This document shows, piece after piece, positions 25,700-33,598 of a stretch of 64,000 nt of DNA (positions within the stretch are counted from its first letter, which is position 1; each line of letters begins with the position of its first letter). The stretch covers positions 1-64,000 of the forward strand of contig NZ_JAKYXC010000004.1 in the NCBI RefSeq assembly GCF_022538185.1, given 5' to 3'. The DNA comes from Microbacterium sp. CFH 31415 (GTDB lineage: Bacteria > Actinomycetota > Actinomycetes > Actinomycetales > Microbacteriaceae). The translations under genes were made by a program, and so were the position numbers. The notes beneath the pieces are model-generated. The model did not search any database. It was not told the DNA's origin and saw nothing but the letters and a program-made list of their open reading frames with translations.

Positions 25700-25730
25700 T
25701 TGACCATGTTCCGAGAACACGGCTTCTACT
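25700..25730 (+). promoter_or_regulatory. putative promoter with internal palindrome
   Basis: TTGACC (25700-25705) and TCTACT (25725-25730) are separated by 19 nt; in between lies the spaced palindrome TGTTC-CGA-GAACA (25707-25719). A MerR-type regulator acting on such a long spacer is possible, as MerR proteins favour 19-20-bp spacers, and the merR gene ends 20 nt upstream. Confidence 0.4.
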
Positions 25731-25782
25731 GAGCATCCGTCGGGGACGGACCCCGACATCCATCTCAGCAAGGAGTCGTTTC

Positions 25783-26340
25783 GTGAACCCCATCGAGGAG
25801 CTCGTCCTCAACTTCCAGAACCTGGTGGCCCAGGTGCCCGAATTCGTCCAGCCTTTCATCGTCCTGCTCGCCGGCGCGGTCCCCTTCATCGAAGGCGAGG
25901 GTGCGGCGATCATCGGCGTCGTCGGCGGGATCCTCCCGATCGTCGCCGCGATCGCGGCGGCAGTGGGCAACTTCCTCAGCGTGCTCGTCGTGGTGCTGCT
26001 CAGCTCCCGTGCCCGTTCCGCCGTCCTCGGCCGCCAGAGCGCGCACGCCGTCGCCACCGTGGGGGGTGCCGCTGCCGTGACGACCTTGGAGGCCCCGCTT
26101 GCCAAGCCCGAGTCGAAGGGTCGCCTGCGCTTCAAGAAGTGGCTCGACCGCTTCGGCGTTCCCGGAGCCAGCATCCTCGGCCCGCTCGCCATCCCCACGC
26201 AGTTCACCGCCGCGATCCTCATCGCCGGCGGCACGTCCCGATCCTGGGTGCTGCTGTGGCAGGGCGTCGCGATCGCGCTGTGGACGACCGTCGGCACGAT
26301 CTCGGTCTGGCTCGCACTCCAGCTCGTCGTCTCGATCTGA
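25783..26340 (+). CDS. small multidrug-export-like membrane protein (COG2426 type)
   Basis: A 185-aa integral membrane protein with four or so helices. The early stretch FIVLLAGAVPFIEGEGAAIIGVVGGI is typical of the putative small multidrug export protein family, which has no firm substrate. A cytoplasmic basic loop (KPESKGRLRFKKWLDRFG) precedes the C-terminal helices. The start is GTG 25783, supported by AAGGAG at 25770-25775, 7 nt upstream. It probably stands under the promoter with the 19-nt spacer just upstream and next to the MerR gene. Confidence 0.8.
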   Translation: MNPIEELVLNFQNLVAQVPEFVQPFIVLLAGAVPFIEGEGAAIIGVVGGILPIVAAIAAAVGNFLSVLVVVLLSSRARSAVLGRQSAHAVATVGGAAAVTTLEAPLAKPESKGRLRFKKWLDRFGVPGASILGPLAIPTQFTAAILIAGGTSRSWVLLWQGVAIALWTTVGTISVWLALQLVVSI

Positions 26341-26410
26341 GTGCGCGGCCCTGGCGAGCGTCGGAGCCGGTCGGCAGACTGGGCGCACCGGCGAGAGAAG
26401 GGCGGGCGAT

Positions 26411-26998
26411 GTGGAGTCCTTGCACGTGATCAAGGCGCTCACCCCCGAGACCTACCCCGCGTGGCTGGCGCTCGCGCAGAAGCACAACGGGGTGTGGGGT
26501 GGGTGCTACTGCTCGTACTTCCACGGTGACACCGATCAGACGGTGAAGGCCGAGTACGACGGCCCGACGTTCAAGCGGCGGCTGGTCGAGGAGGGCGTCG
26601 CGCATGCCGCCCTGGTCTTCGACGGCGACGACGCGATCGCGTGGTGCGAGTACGGCAGTCCCGAAGAACTGCCGGGCATCTACCACCGCAAGCAGTACGA
26701 CGCGGGCGAGACGCGACCGGCGCCCTGGCGCATCACGTGCTTCTTCGTCGACCGCGATCACCGGCGTTCAGGAGTCGCTCGCGAGGCGCTCGACGGCGCC
26801 TTGCACCTGATCTCTCAGGCGGGCGGCGGCGAGGTGGTCTCGTTCCCCAACGAACTGGTCCCCGGCAAGAAGACATCGTCCTCATTCCTGCACAACGGCA
26901 CGCGGGCGATGTTCGAGAAGGCCGGCTTCACGTTCGAGCGGCACATCGGCAAGAGCAAGACCGTGATGCGGATCACCGTACCGCCGGCAGCGGGCTGA
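26411..26998 (+). CDS. GNAT-family N-acetyltransferase
   Basis: A 195-aa predicted acetyltransferase. Early residues KHNGVWGGCYCSYFHGD form a Cys-containing motif typical of one actinobacterial GNAT subgroup. The core strand ITCFFVDRDHRRSGVAREALDGALH contains the acetyl-CoA loop (R-S-G-V-A where R/QxxGxG/A is usual). Acceptor unknown. The GTG at 26411 is preferred, with AGGG about 9-10 nt upstream; the next in-frame GTG is at 26426. Confidence 0.82.
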   Translation: MESLHVIKALTPETYPAWLALAQKHNGVWGGCYCSYFHGDTDQTVKAEYDGPTFKRRLVEEGVAHAALVFDGDDAIAWCEYGSPEELPGIYHRKQYDAGETRPAPWRITCFFVDRDHRRSGVAREALDGALHLISQAGGGEVVSFPNELVPGKKTSSSFLHNGTRAMFEKAGFTFERHIGKSKTVMRITVPPAAG

Positions 26999-27016
26999 CT
27001 CCCCGACCGTCTGCCG

Positions 27017-27244
27017 TCACGGGCGGACGCGATACCGACGGCCCTCGAAGCCGACGACGTCGCCGTGCTGCAACTGGCGCCCGCGGCGGCGATCGACCTC
27101 GCCGTTCACCGACACGAAGCCGTCGATGATGGCTTCTTTGACGTCGCCGCCCGAGTCCAGCACCCCGGCGAACTTCAGGAACTGCCCCAGGCGAATGCCG
27201 TCGCTGCCGATCGACACGTCGTCGATCGGGCCCGGATTGGTCAT
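27017..27244 (-). CDS. S4-domain RNA-binding protein
   Basis: A 75-aa stand-alone S4 domain: IRLGQFLKFAGVLDSGGDVKEAIIDGFVSVNGEVDRRRGRQL is the full S4 pattern (YaaA/RlbA type). Such proteins bind structured RNA, often ribosomal or stalled-ribosome RNA. TAGCAT (27251-27256) lies 6 nt before the ATG, consistent with a leaderless transcript. Divergent from the amidohydrolase operon, 115 nt away. Confidence 0.9.
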   Translation of the reverse strand: MTNPGPIDDVSIGSDGIRLGQFLKFAGVLDSGGDVKEAIIDGFVSVNGEVDRRRGRQLQHGDVVGFEGRRYRVRP

Positions 27245-27323
27245 GTCGGAATGCTAACCGACGCGCAGCCGCCGACGCCGTGCGCTCCCCCGTGGCCCAT
27301 GTGCGCCGCTTCTGTCAAGCGCT

Positions 27324-27352
27324 TGTGACCCGGACAGCCACGCGGCGACACT
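27324..27352 (+). promoter_or_regulatory. promoter of the amidohydrolase/QEGLA operon
   Basis: TTGTGA, an 18-nt spacer and GACACT (27347-27352) lie 7 nt before the ATG at 27360. The same GACACT -10 with 7-nt distance occurs before the MFS gene at 54868. Just upstream lies the 10-bp palindrome CAAGCGCTTG. Confidence 0.5.
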
Positions 27353-27359
27353 GAAACCC

Positions 27360-28163
27360 ATGACCCAGACGGAACGACCGCCGTTCGAGTTCTTCGGCCA
27401 GTGGGACGGCCAGTTCGTGGCGACCGCGATCCACAACGGCCACGACGTGCGCCCGGACCTCGCCGCCGAGTTCGCCCTGCCCGAGCCGGATCGGCTGCGT
27501 GAGGAGGACCCGCACACCGACCGGATCGGCGCTCTCATCCCCGCCCGCGTCGTCGTGAACCGGTCGCGCTTCGAGGTCGATCTCAACCGCGCCCGTGACG
27601 AGGCCGTCTACCGCTCGTCGGAAGACGCCTGGGGACTCGAGATCCTGCGGCACCCGCCGCTGGCAGACGACCTCGTCTCGGGTTCGCTCGACGTCTACGA
27701 CTCCTTCTACGCCGAGCTCGGCAGGCGCCTCGACGAGGTGGCGGCGCGAGGCCCGTTCGTCGTGTTCGACGTCCACTCCTACAACCACCGGCGCGACGGC
27801 GCCGACGGCGACCCGGCACCGGCCGAAGAGAACCCCGAGGTCAATGTCGGCACCGGCTCGCTGGACCGCGAGCGGTTCGGCGGAGTCGTGGATGCCTTCA
27901 TCGACGCCCTTCATGGCGCGCACACCTCGACCGGCCCCCTGGATGTCCGCGAGAACGTGCGCTTCCGCGGGCGCCAGCTCGCCGCGTGGACGCATGCCCG
28001 CTATCCGGACCGAGCGGTGGTGCTCGCGCTCGAGTTCAAGAAGACCTTCATGGACGAGTGGTCCGGCGAGGCCGACTTCGGCCGCGTCGACGAGCTCGCG
28101 CGTGCTCTGGCGGAGACGGTGCCGGCGGTGGAGGCATCCCTCCGCGGTCTGGTGAGCACATGA
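27360..28163 (+). CDS. N-formylglutamate-amidohydrolase-like enzyme
   Basis: A 267-aa metal-dependent hydrolase of the HutG/FGase family, which cleaves N-acyl glutamate or aspartate. Zinc-site elements visible are AIHNGHDVRPDL (first His), REEDPHTDRIG (Glu/Asp) and FVVFDVHSYNHRRDG (second His). VVNRSRFEVDLNR supplies the substrate arginines. There is no histidine-degradation (hut) gene nearby, so the substrate is probably not N-formylglutamate. Its stop overlaps the QEGLA gene start by 4 bp (ATGA). First gene of a three-gene unit with a peptidase-like gene and an ATP-grasp ligase gene. Confidence 0.88.
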   Translation: MTQTERPPFEFFGQWDGQFVATAIHNGHDVRPDLAAEFALPEPDRLREEDPHTDRIGALIPARVVVNRSRFEVDLNRARDEAVYRSSEDAWGLEILRHPPLADDLVSGSLDVYDSFYAELGRRLDEVAARGPFVVFDVHSYNHRRDGADGDPAPAEENPEVNVGTGSLDRERFGGVVDAFIDALHGAHTSTGPLDVRENVRFRGRQLAAWTHARYPDRAVVLALEFKKTFMDEWSGEADFGRVDELARALAETVPAVEASLRGLVST

Positions 28164-29368
28164 CGACAGACCATCCGAGCGAGGCCGTCGGGCCGGAGAC
28201 GAGCGCGATCGAAGCGGGGGCGTTCTCGCCCGCCGATCTCGCGGCCGATCACGCCATGGCCTCCTTGGCCGGCACGGTTCGGTTCCTCCTCGAGATGACG
28301 CCCGTGAACGCCGACGAGGCGCGGGCCGCATTCCTCACCGACCCGCAGACCGATCCGGTGTTCGAGTACCGCGACCTCGACGTGGATCCCGACGTGCTCG
28401 ATGCCCAGGTCGCCGCGATTCCGCTGGACTCCGTGACGGACGCCACCCTCGCCACGCTGCTCGCGAACCGGCACCGCGAGATGATCCTCCGTGTCGAGAT
28501 GCTGCGTGCACGCGACACCGCCGACTTCCTGCAGCTCTCGATCGCCCACTACGGCCCGGTGCTGCCGGCCCTCGTGCAGCGTGCGGAGGACCTTCTGGAG
28601 CACCTTCCGCGCGGACGCTTGGAGTACGACTCGGTGGATGCCGCGGCCTTTCTCGCCGCAGCCGAGGCGGAGATCGACCACTACCGGTCGATCGACCCCG
28701 ACGTCGGAATCCACGCGGAGATCCGCGACGACGTGTCGGGCGTGCTCGTCGAGGGCGACACGCTCCTCATCTCGCACAATGCGTCGGTCGCCGGCGCGCG
28801 CGTCAACGCGCTCCTTCAGCACGAGGTGGGCACGCACCTCGTCACTCAGGTGAACGGTTCGGCACAGCCGATCCGCATGATGGGCTCGGGCCTCGCCCAC
28901 TATGACGAGACACAGGAGGGTTTGGCGGTGCTCGCCGAGATCGCGTGCGGCGGCCTCACCGTCGCTCGGCTCCGACAACTCGCCGCCCGCGTCGTCGCGG
29001 TGCACTCGATGGTCGGCGGCGCGAGCTTCGTCGAGACGCACCGCGTGCTCACCGGCTACGGGCTCCCGGCCGGCAGCGCGTACACCGTCGCAATGCGCGT
29101 GTACCGCGCAGGCGGCTTCACGAAGGACGCGATCTACCTGCGCGGGCTTCTCGCGCTCCTGGAGCACGTGGCGGGCGGCGGCTCGCTCGACCTTCTGTTC
29201 CTGGGCAAGTTCTCGCTCGAGGATCTTCCGCTCGTCGAAGACCTCGCGCAGCGCGGGCTGCTCGTCCCCGCCAAGATCACACCGCGCTACCTCGCCGACC
29301 CTGCGGCCGGCGACCGGCTGCGGGATGCCGCCCGAGCAGACGACCTGCTCGCCCTGGTCAACGCGTAG
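28160..29368 (+). CDS. QEGLA-motif DUF1704 (tyrosine-carboxypeptidase-like) protein
   Basis: A 402-aa predicted zinc metallopeptidase. The family motif HExxTH is at residues 221-226 (HEVGTH) and the eponymous QEGLA at 252-256. Bacterial members were named flavohaemoglobin-expression-modulating proteins on weak evidence; the eukaryotic relatives MATCAP/KIAA0895L remove C-terminal tyrosine from tubulin. A carboxypeptidase role on a peptide or small amide is therefore a reasonable inference. No signal peptide, so cytoplasmic. Coupled by ATGA overlap to the amidohydrolase gene and followed, after 87 nt, by an ATP-grasp gene. Confidence 0.9.
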   Translation: MTTDHPSEAVGPETSAIEAGAFSPADLAADHAMASLAGTVRFLLEMTPVNADEARAAFLTDPQTDPVFEYRDLDVDPDVLDAQVAAIPLDSVTDATLATLLANRHREMILRVEMLRARDTADFLQLSIAHYGPVLPALVQRAEDLLEHLPRGRLEYDSVDAAAFLAAAEAEIDHYRSIDPDVGIHAEIRDDVSGVLVEGDTLLISHNASVAGARVNALLQHEVGTHLVTQVNGSAQPIRMMGSGLAHYDETQEGLAVLAEIACGGLTVARLRQLAARVVAVHSMVGGASFVETHRVLTGYGLPAGSAYTVAMRVYRAGGFTKDAIYLRGLLALLEHVAGGGSLDLLFLGKFSLEDLPLVEDLAQRGLLVPAKITPRYLADPAAGDRLRDAARADDLLALVNA

Positions 29369-29410
29369 TGTCCAGCGTGATGACGGTGTCACCCCGCCGG
29401 TCACGATCCA

Positions 29411-29416
29411 TACACT
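29411..29416 (+). promoter_or_regulatory. possible internal -10 box before the ATP-grasp gene
   Basis: TACACT lies in the 87-nt gap between the QEGLA and ATP-grasp genes; transcription from it would give a leader of about 32 nt carrying the GGGGGAG ribosome-binding site. It does not exclude read-through from the operon promoter. Confidence 0.3.
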
Positions 29417-29455
29417 CGGCCTCACCACCGGGCGCCGTCGAGAAGGGGGAGAACA

Positions 29456-30499
29456 ATGAAGATCGGTTTCGTCGTGAACGACATCGCCACAGAGAAGCCG
29501 GAGTACACCACGACCCGGCTGGCGATGGCCGCCACCAAGCTGGGGCACGAGGTTTTCCTCCTCGGGCAGCGCGACTTCGGGTACGAGCCGGACGGCTCGC
29601 TGTGGGCGTACGTCGCCACACCCGAGCACAGCAAGGCCTACCGCTCGCTCGAACGGTACCTCGAAGACGTGCAGGGCGCGACGCGCACCCGCGTGGGCAT
29701 CGACGACCTGGATGTCGCCATGCTTCGCGCCGACCCGGCCACCGACGCGCTGGAGAGTCCGTGGACGAACACCGCGGGACTTGCGTTCGGCCGGATGCTC
29801 GCCGAGAACGGCGTGCTCGTGGTCAACGAGCCGCGTTCGCTCGCCGAGGCGATGTCGAAGGCGTACTTCCAGTACTTCCCCGAGGCGGTGCGGCCCCGCA
29901 CGATGATCTCCCGCGACGAGGATCGGGTGCGCGAGTTCATCGCAGAGCTCGGCGGTCGCGCCGTGCTCAAGCCGCTGCAGGGCTCCGGCGGCTCCGGCGT
30001 GTTCCTGGTGAACATGAAGGAGGAGCCCAACATCACCCAGATCGTCGAGGCCATCTCGCGAGACGGCTACGTCGTCGCCCAGGAGTACCTGCCGGCGGCG
30101 ACCGACGGCGACGTGCGGATGTTCGTCATGAACGGCCAGCCACTCGAGGTCGACGGCGCGTACGCCGCCTTCCGACGGCGGCCGGGCGAGACCGACGTGC
30201 GGTCGAACATGTCGGCGGGCGGGAAGGCGGAGGCCGTGAAGGTCACCGACGAGATGCTGCAGCTGGTCGAAGCCGTGCGGCCGAAGCTCGTCGCCGACGG
30301 GCTGTTCCTCGTCGGCCTCGACATCGTCGGCGACAAGCTCATGGAGGTGAACGTCTTCTCGCCGGGCGGCCTCGGCTCGTGCGCGACGCTCTACGGGATG
30401 GACTTCGCCGCCGCGGTCATCGACGATCTCGAGCGCAAGCTCGCGATCCGCGAGCACTACGGCTCGGAGCTGCTGAACATTCAGCTCGCGACCATGTGA
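29456..30499 (+). CDS. ATP-grasp ligase, glutathione-synthase/RimK-like
   Basis: A 347-aa ATP-dependent carboxylate-amine ligase. The N-terminal substrate domain is MKIGFVVNDIATEKPEYTTTRLA. The ATP-grasp core shows AVLKPLQGSGGSGVFLV (ATP loop), VAQEYLP (hinge), DVRMFVMNG and the magnesium site LDIVGDKLMEVNVFSPGG. It is shaped like GshB, but no gshA/gshF is present and actinobacteria normally use mycothiol, so glutathione synthesis is unlikely. With the amidohydrolase and DUF1704 genes it would form a peptide-bond making/breaking set. GGGGGAG lies about 6 nt before the ATG. Confidence 0.9.
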   Translation: MKIGFVVNDIATEKPEYTTTRLAMAATKLGHEVFLLGQRDFGYEPDGSLWAYVATPEHSKAYRSLERYLEDVQGATRTRVGIDDLDVAMLRADPATDALESPWTNTAGLAFGRMLAENGVLVVNEPRSLAEAMSKAYFQYFPEAVRPRTMISRDEDRVREFIAELGGRAVLKPLQGSGGSGVFLVNMKEEPNITQIVEAISRDGYVVAQEYLPAATDGDVRMFVMNGQPLEVDGAYAAFRRRPGETDVRSNMSAGGKAEAVKVTDEMLQLVEAVRPKLVADGLFLVGLDIVGDKLMEVNVFSPGGLGSCATLYGMDFAAAVIDDLERKLAIREHYGSELLNIQLATM

Positions 30500-30535
30500 C
30501 GCGACAGGGCACGGCATGCCGGCACCCGCACCCGG

Positions 30536-31453
30536 TCAGAACACGTACTCCATCAGTTCGAGGCCCAGCGTGCGGAACGCCTCGTGCGCCCGCATGCGGT
30601 GGTAGATCGACAGGTCGTCGAAGCACACGATCAGCGCGTACGAGACACCGGCGCGAGGACCCGCCAGCACCCCCGCTTCCACGCGGATGCCGGCATCCCT
30701 CCCGGTCTTGTTGATGAAGAGCAGCCCGTGCTCGTCGTTCTCGTGCGAGAACGGGTCGAGCCCCGTCGCCGACGCCACGAGCGACAGGTCGTGGTTCAGA
30801 CTCAGCCACTCGGCGACCTGCGCGCTCACGCTCGCCGACACGACCTGCGAGTTGACGAGCGCCGCGAACACCTCGGCGAGCTCGCGTGCCGACCCGAGCG
30901 CGAAATGCGGCGCGTCGTCGGGCCCGCGCGCGTCGCGGAAGCGGTCGAGCAGGGCGGACCGCGACAAGCCCATCCGCTCGATGCGCGCACGCACTGCAGA
31001 GATGCCCACCCGCGCCAGCAGCGCGTTGGCGGCGAGCGCGTCACCCGTCGATGCCGTCAGCACCGCGAGGTCGGACAGCGGCAGCGCCGGGGCCTTCAGA
31101 TGCTGCCAGACGCCGCCGACCGTGACCGGCTCGACGTACGAGCGGTCGATGATCTCGAGCGGATCGAGCGTGCCGGCCTCGAAGCCGGCGGCCACCTCGA
31201 TGAGCAGCGGAACCACCCCGAGACCCGCCACCGGCAGGGTGACGAAGTCGTCACCCGCCAGCACGGAGCCACCCCGGTCGAGATCGGTGATGCGCACCGA
31301 GATCTTCGCGCCGGATGCGGCGAGATCGTCGAGCGCCTTGAGCGTCGACGTGAATGATCGGCGTCCGACCGCCGCCCTCCTCGGCGGTCTTCTGCTGGTG
31401 CTTCGTCGCGCCCCCCGCAGCGACTCGGCATCCCTTCTGGGCTCAGTGCCCAC
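30536..31453 (-). CDS. class-A beta-lactamase-fold protein lacking the SxxK serine
   Basis: A 305-aa serine-hydrolase-fold protein. SGDALAANAL matches the SDN-like loop and INKTGRDAGIRVEAGVL the KTG strand with its following beta hairpin. But the position of the nucleophile motif SxxK (residues 76-79) reads AGLG in FVTLPVAGLGVVPLLIEV, so both catalytic Ser and Lys are gone. It is therefore probably a non-catalytic binding protein or has lost activity. An Arg-rich N-terminus lacks a clear signal peptide. GTG 31453 is chosen because GGAAGG lies 9 nt upstream. Convergent with the ATP-grasp gene. Confidence 0.8.
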   Translation of the reverse strand: MGTEPRRDAESLRGARRSTSRRPPRRAAVGRRSFTSTLKALDDLAASGAKISVRITDLDRGGSVLAGDDFVTLPVAGLGVVPLLIEVAAGFEAGTLDPLEIIDRSYVEPVTVGGVWQHLKAPALPLSDLAVLTASTGDALAANALLARVGISAVRARIERMGLSRSALLDRFRDARGPDDAPHFALGSARELAEVFAALVNSQVVSASVSAQVAEWLSLNHDLSLVASATGLDPFSHENDEHGLLFINKTGRDAGIRVEAGVLAGPRAGVSYALIVCFDDLSIYHRMRAHEAFRTLGLELMEYVF

Positions 31454-31519
31454 GGGTGGGTTCCTTCCAGTGGATTCGGGTGGGTGAGTACGCGTCCCCA
31501 GGACGCGCACGGGTACATC

Positions 31520-33484
31520 TCACCAGATCGTGACGCGCTGCCCCTCGTCGAGCCAGAGCGCGTCGGATTCGGTCACGCCGAACGCGTCGTAGAACGCGTC
31601 GATGTTGCGCACGATCTGATTGCAGCGGAACTCGTTCGGCGAGTGCGGGTCGACCGTCAGCAGGCGGATGGTCTCGGCGTCCCGCCCCTTCTGCTGCCAG
31701 ATCTGGGCCCAGCTCAGCAACAGGCGCTGCACGCCGGTGTACCCGTCGATCACGGGCGCCTCCTCGCCGCCGAGCGAGAGCTCGTAGGCCTTGAGGGCGA
31801 TGCCGAGGCCGCCCAGATCGCCGATGTTCTCGCCGATCGTCAGCGCCCCGTTGACCTTGTGGTCGCCGTCGAGTCCTTCGGGAGACAGCTCGTCGTACTG
31901 CGCGATGAGGTTCTTGGTGCGCTCTTCGAATGCCGCGCGGTCGTCGTCGGTCCACCAGTCCCGCAGCGACCCGTCGCCGTCGAAGCGGCTGCCCTGGTCG
32001 TCGAAGCCGTGGCCGATCTCGTGGCCGATCACCGCTCCGATGCCGCCGTAGTTGGCGGCCGCATCGCGGTCCGACTCGAAGAACGGGTACTGCAGGATCG
32101 CCGCGGGGAACACGATCTCGTTCATCAGCGGGTTGTAGTACGCGTTGACCGTCTGCGGCGTCATGTACCACTCCTCGCGGTCGATCGGCTGCCCGACCTT
32201 CGCGAGCTGGCGGTCGTGCTCCCACACGTGGGCGCGACGCACATTGCCGACGAGGTCGGTGGCGTCGATCTCGAGCGACGAGTAGTCCTTCCACTTGACC
32301 GGGTAGCCGATCTTGGGCGTGAACGCGTCGAGCTTCGCGAGCGCGCGCTCGCGGGTCTCGGGCGTCATCCACTCCAGGTCGGTGATCGACTGGCGGTAGG
32401 CCTCGATGAGGTTCGCGACCAGCTCGTCCATTGCGGTCTTCGACGCCGGCGGGAAGTGCCGCTCGACGTAGACGCGTCCGATCGCCTCACCCAGCGCCGC
32501 CTCGGCGAGCGCGACGCCGCGCTTCCACCGCTCGCGGTTGACGGGCACGCCGGTGAGCTGGGTGCCGTAGAACGCGAAGTTCTCGTCGACGAACTCGTCG
32601 GACAGGAATGCCGCCGAGCCGTGCACGATCGACCAGCGCAGCCACGCCTTCCAGTCGTCGAGCCGCTCGTCGGTCAGGAGCGCGCCGAGGCCCTCGAGGA
32701 AACTCGGCTGGTAGACGTTGGCTTCGGCGAACGCGTCGGGGTGCGCCGGGGCGATCCCCTCGAGCCACGGAGCCAGGTCGAGCCCGGCGAGCGTCTCCAC
32801 GTCGGCCCACGGCTTCAGGTTGTAGGTGGCGACCGCGTCGCGGCTGCGCACGTTGTCCCAGTGGTGGGTGGCGAGCTCGGTCTCGAGCGCGAAGATGCGA
32901 TCAGCGGATGCCGCAGCCTCGGCCACGCCGGCCAGCTCGAGCATCTTCTGCACGTGCGCGCGGAACGCGGCGCGCGTCGCCTCGAAGTTCTCGAGGCGGT
33001 AGTAGCTCTCGTCAGGAAGCGACAGGCCGCCCTGGATGATGAACGGCACGTAGCGCTGCGGGTTGCCGGGGTCGGGCTCGATGTAGAGGTGCACGACACC
33101 CGCGACCCCGTCGCGCTCGAGCTCGCCCACGGTGCGCAGGAACGAGGCGATCGAGTCGATCTCGTCGACCCGCGCCAGCTGGTCGGCGAGGGGCGCGGCG
33201 CCGAGGCCGGCGATGCGCTCGGTGTCCATGAAGCTCGTATAGAAGTCGCCGATCTTGCGGGCCTCGGTACCCGGCTCGGCCGTCTGCGACTCCTCGACGA
33301 TCGCGTGGACGTCTTTCTCGGCCTGCTCGGCGATGAGGTGGAACGAGCCCCAGCGTGCCTTGTCTTCGGGGATCTCGGTGCGTTCGAGCCACGCGCCGTT
33401 GACGTGACGGAAGAGGTCGTCCTGCGGGCGGATCTCAGCGCTGAGCTCGTCGAGCGCGAGACCGGATCGGGGGGCGTCGGTCAT
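31520..33484 (-). CDS. M13-family zinc metallopeptidase (neprilysin/PepO-like)
   Basis: A 654-aa peptidase. Zinc motif HEIGH at residues 488-492, then the third ligand region GENIGDLGG and substrate motif NAYYNP upstream. The N-terminal half is the helical M13_N domain (PQDDLFRHVNGAWLERTEIPEDKARWG). No signal peptide or membrane helix is seen, so it acts in the cytoplasm on oligopeptides, as bacterial PepO does. TATTGT lies 7 nt before ATG 33484 (leaderless pattern). The product length matches the family. Confidence 0.94.
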   Translation of the reverse strand: MTDAPRSGLALDELSAEIRPQDDLFRHVNGAWLERTEIPEDKARWGSFHLIAEQAEKDVHAIVEESQTAEPGTEARKIGDFYTSFMDTERIAGLGAAPLADQLARVDEIDSIASFLRTVGELERDGVAGVVHLYIEPDPGNPQRYVPFIIQGGLSLPDESYYRLENFEATRAAFRAHVQKMLELAGVAEAAASADRIFALETELATHHWDNVRSRDAVATYNLKPWADVETLAGLDLAPWLEGIAPAHPDAFAEANVYQPSFLEGLGALLTDERLDDWKAWLRWSIVHGSAAFLSDEFVDENFAFYGTQLTGVPVNRERWKRGVALAEAALGEAIGRVYVERHFPPASKTAMDELVANLIEAYRQSITDLEWMTPETRERALAKLDAFTPKIGYPVKWKDYSSLEIDATDLVGNVRRAHVWEHDRQLAKVGQPIDREEWYMTPQTVNAYYNPLMNEIVFPAAILQYPFFESDRDAAANYGGIGAVIGHEIGHGFDDQGSRFDGDGSLRDWWTDDDRAAFEERTKNLIAQYDELSPEGLDGDHKVNGALTIGENIGDLGGLGIALKAYELSLGGEEAPVIDGYTGVQRLLLSWAQIWQQKGRDAETIRLLTVDPHSPNEFRCNQIVRNIDAFYDAFGVTESDALWLDEGQRVTIW

Positions 33485-33586
33485 GCGTTCCACAATATGC
33501 GCCCTCGCCCCCAGGGAGAGTTGTTCACAGAACCAATCCGGGCTGTGACCGCATTGTGATGACCGGCCGGCGTCGCCGGGCGCACC

Positions 33587-33592
33587 TAGGCT
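33587..33592 (+). promoter_or_regulatory. -10 box TAGGCT (leaderless type)
   Basis: TAGGCT is 6 nt before the GTG of the MATE gene at 33599. No ribosome-binding site fits between the expected transcription start and the start codon. Confidence 0.55.
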
Positions 33593-33598
33593 CGAGGG

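Noticed and set aside
27360..28163. Histidine-utilisation hutG
   Set aside because: Family similarity is real, but no hutU/H/I is nearby and the coupled genes are a peptidase-like and an ATP-grasp gene, so the hut assignment is not supported.
29456..30499. Glutathione synthetase gshB
   Set aside because: Fold matches, but gshA/gshF is absent and actinobacteria generally use mycothiol; the general ATP-grasp call is safer.
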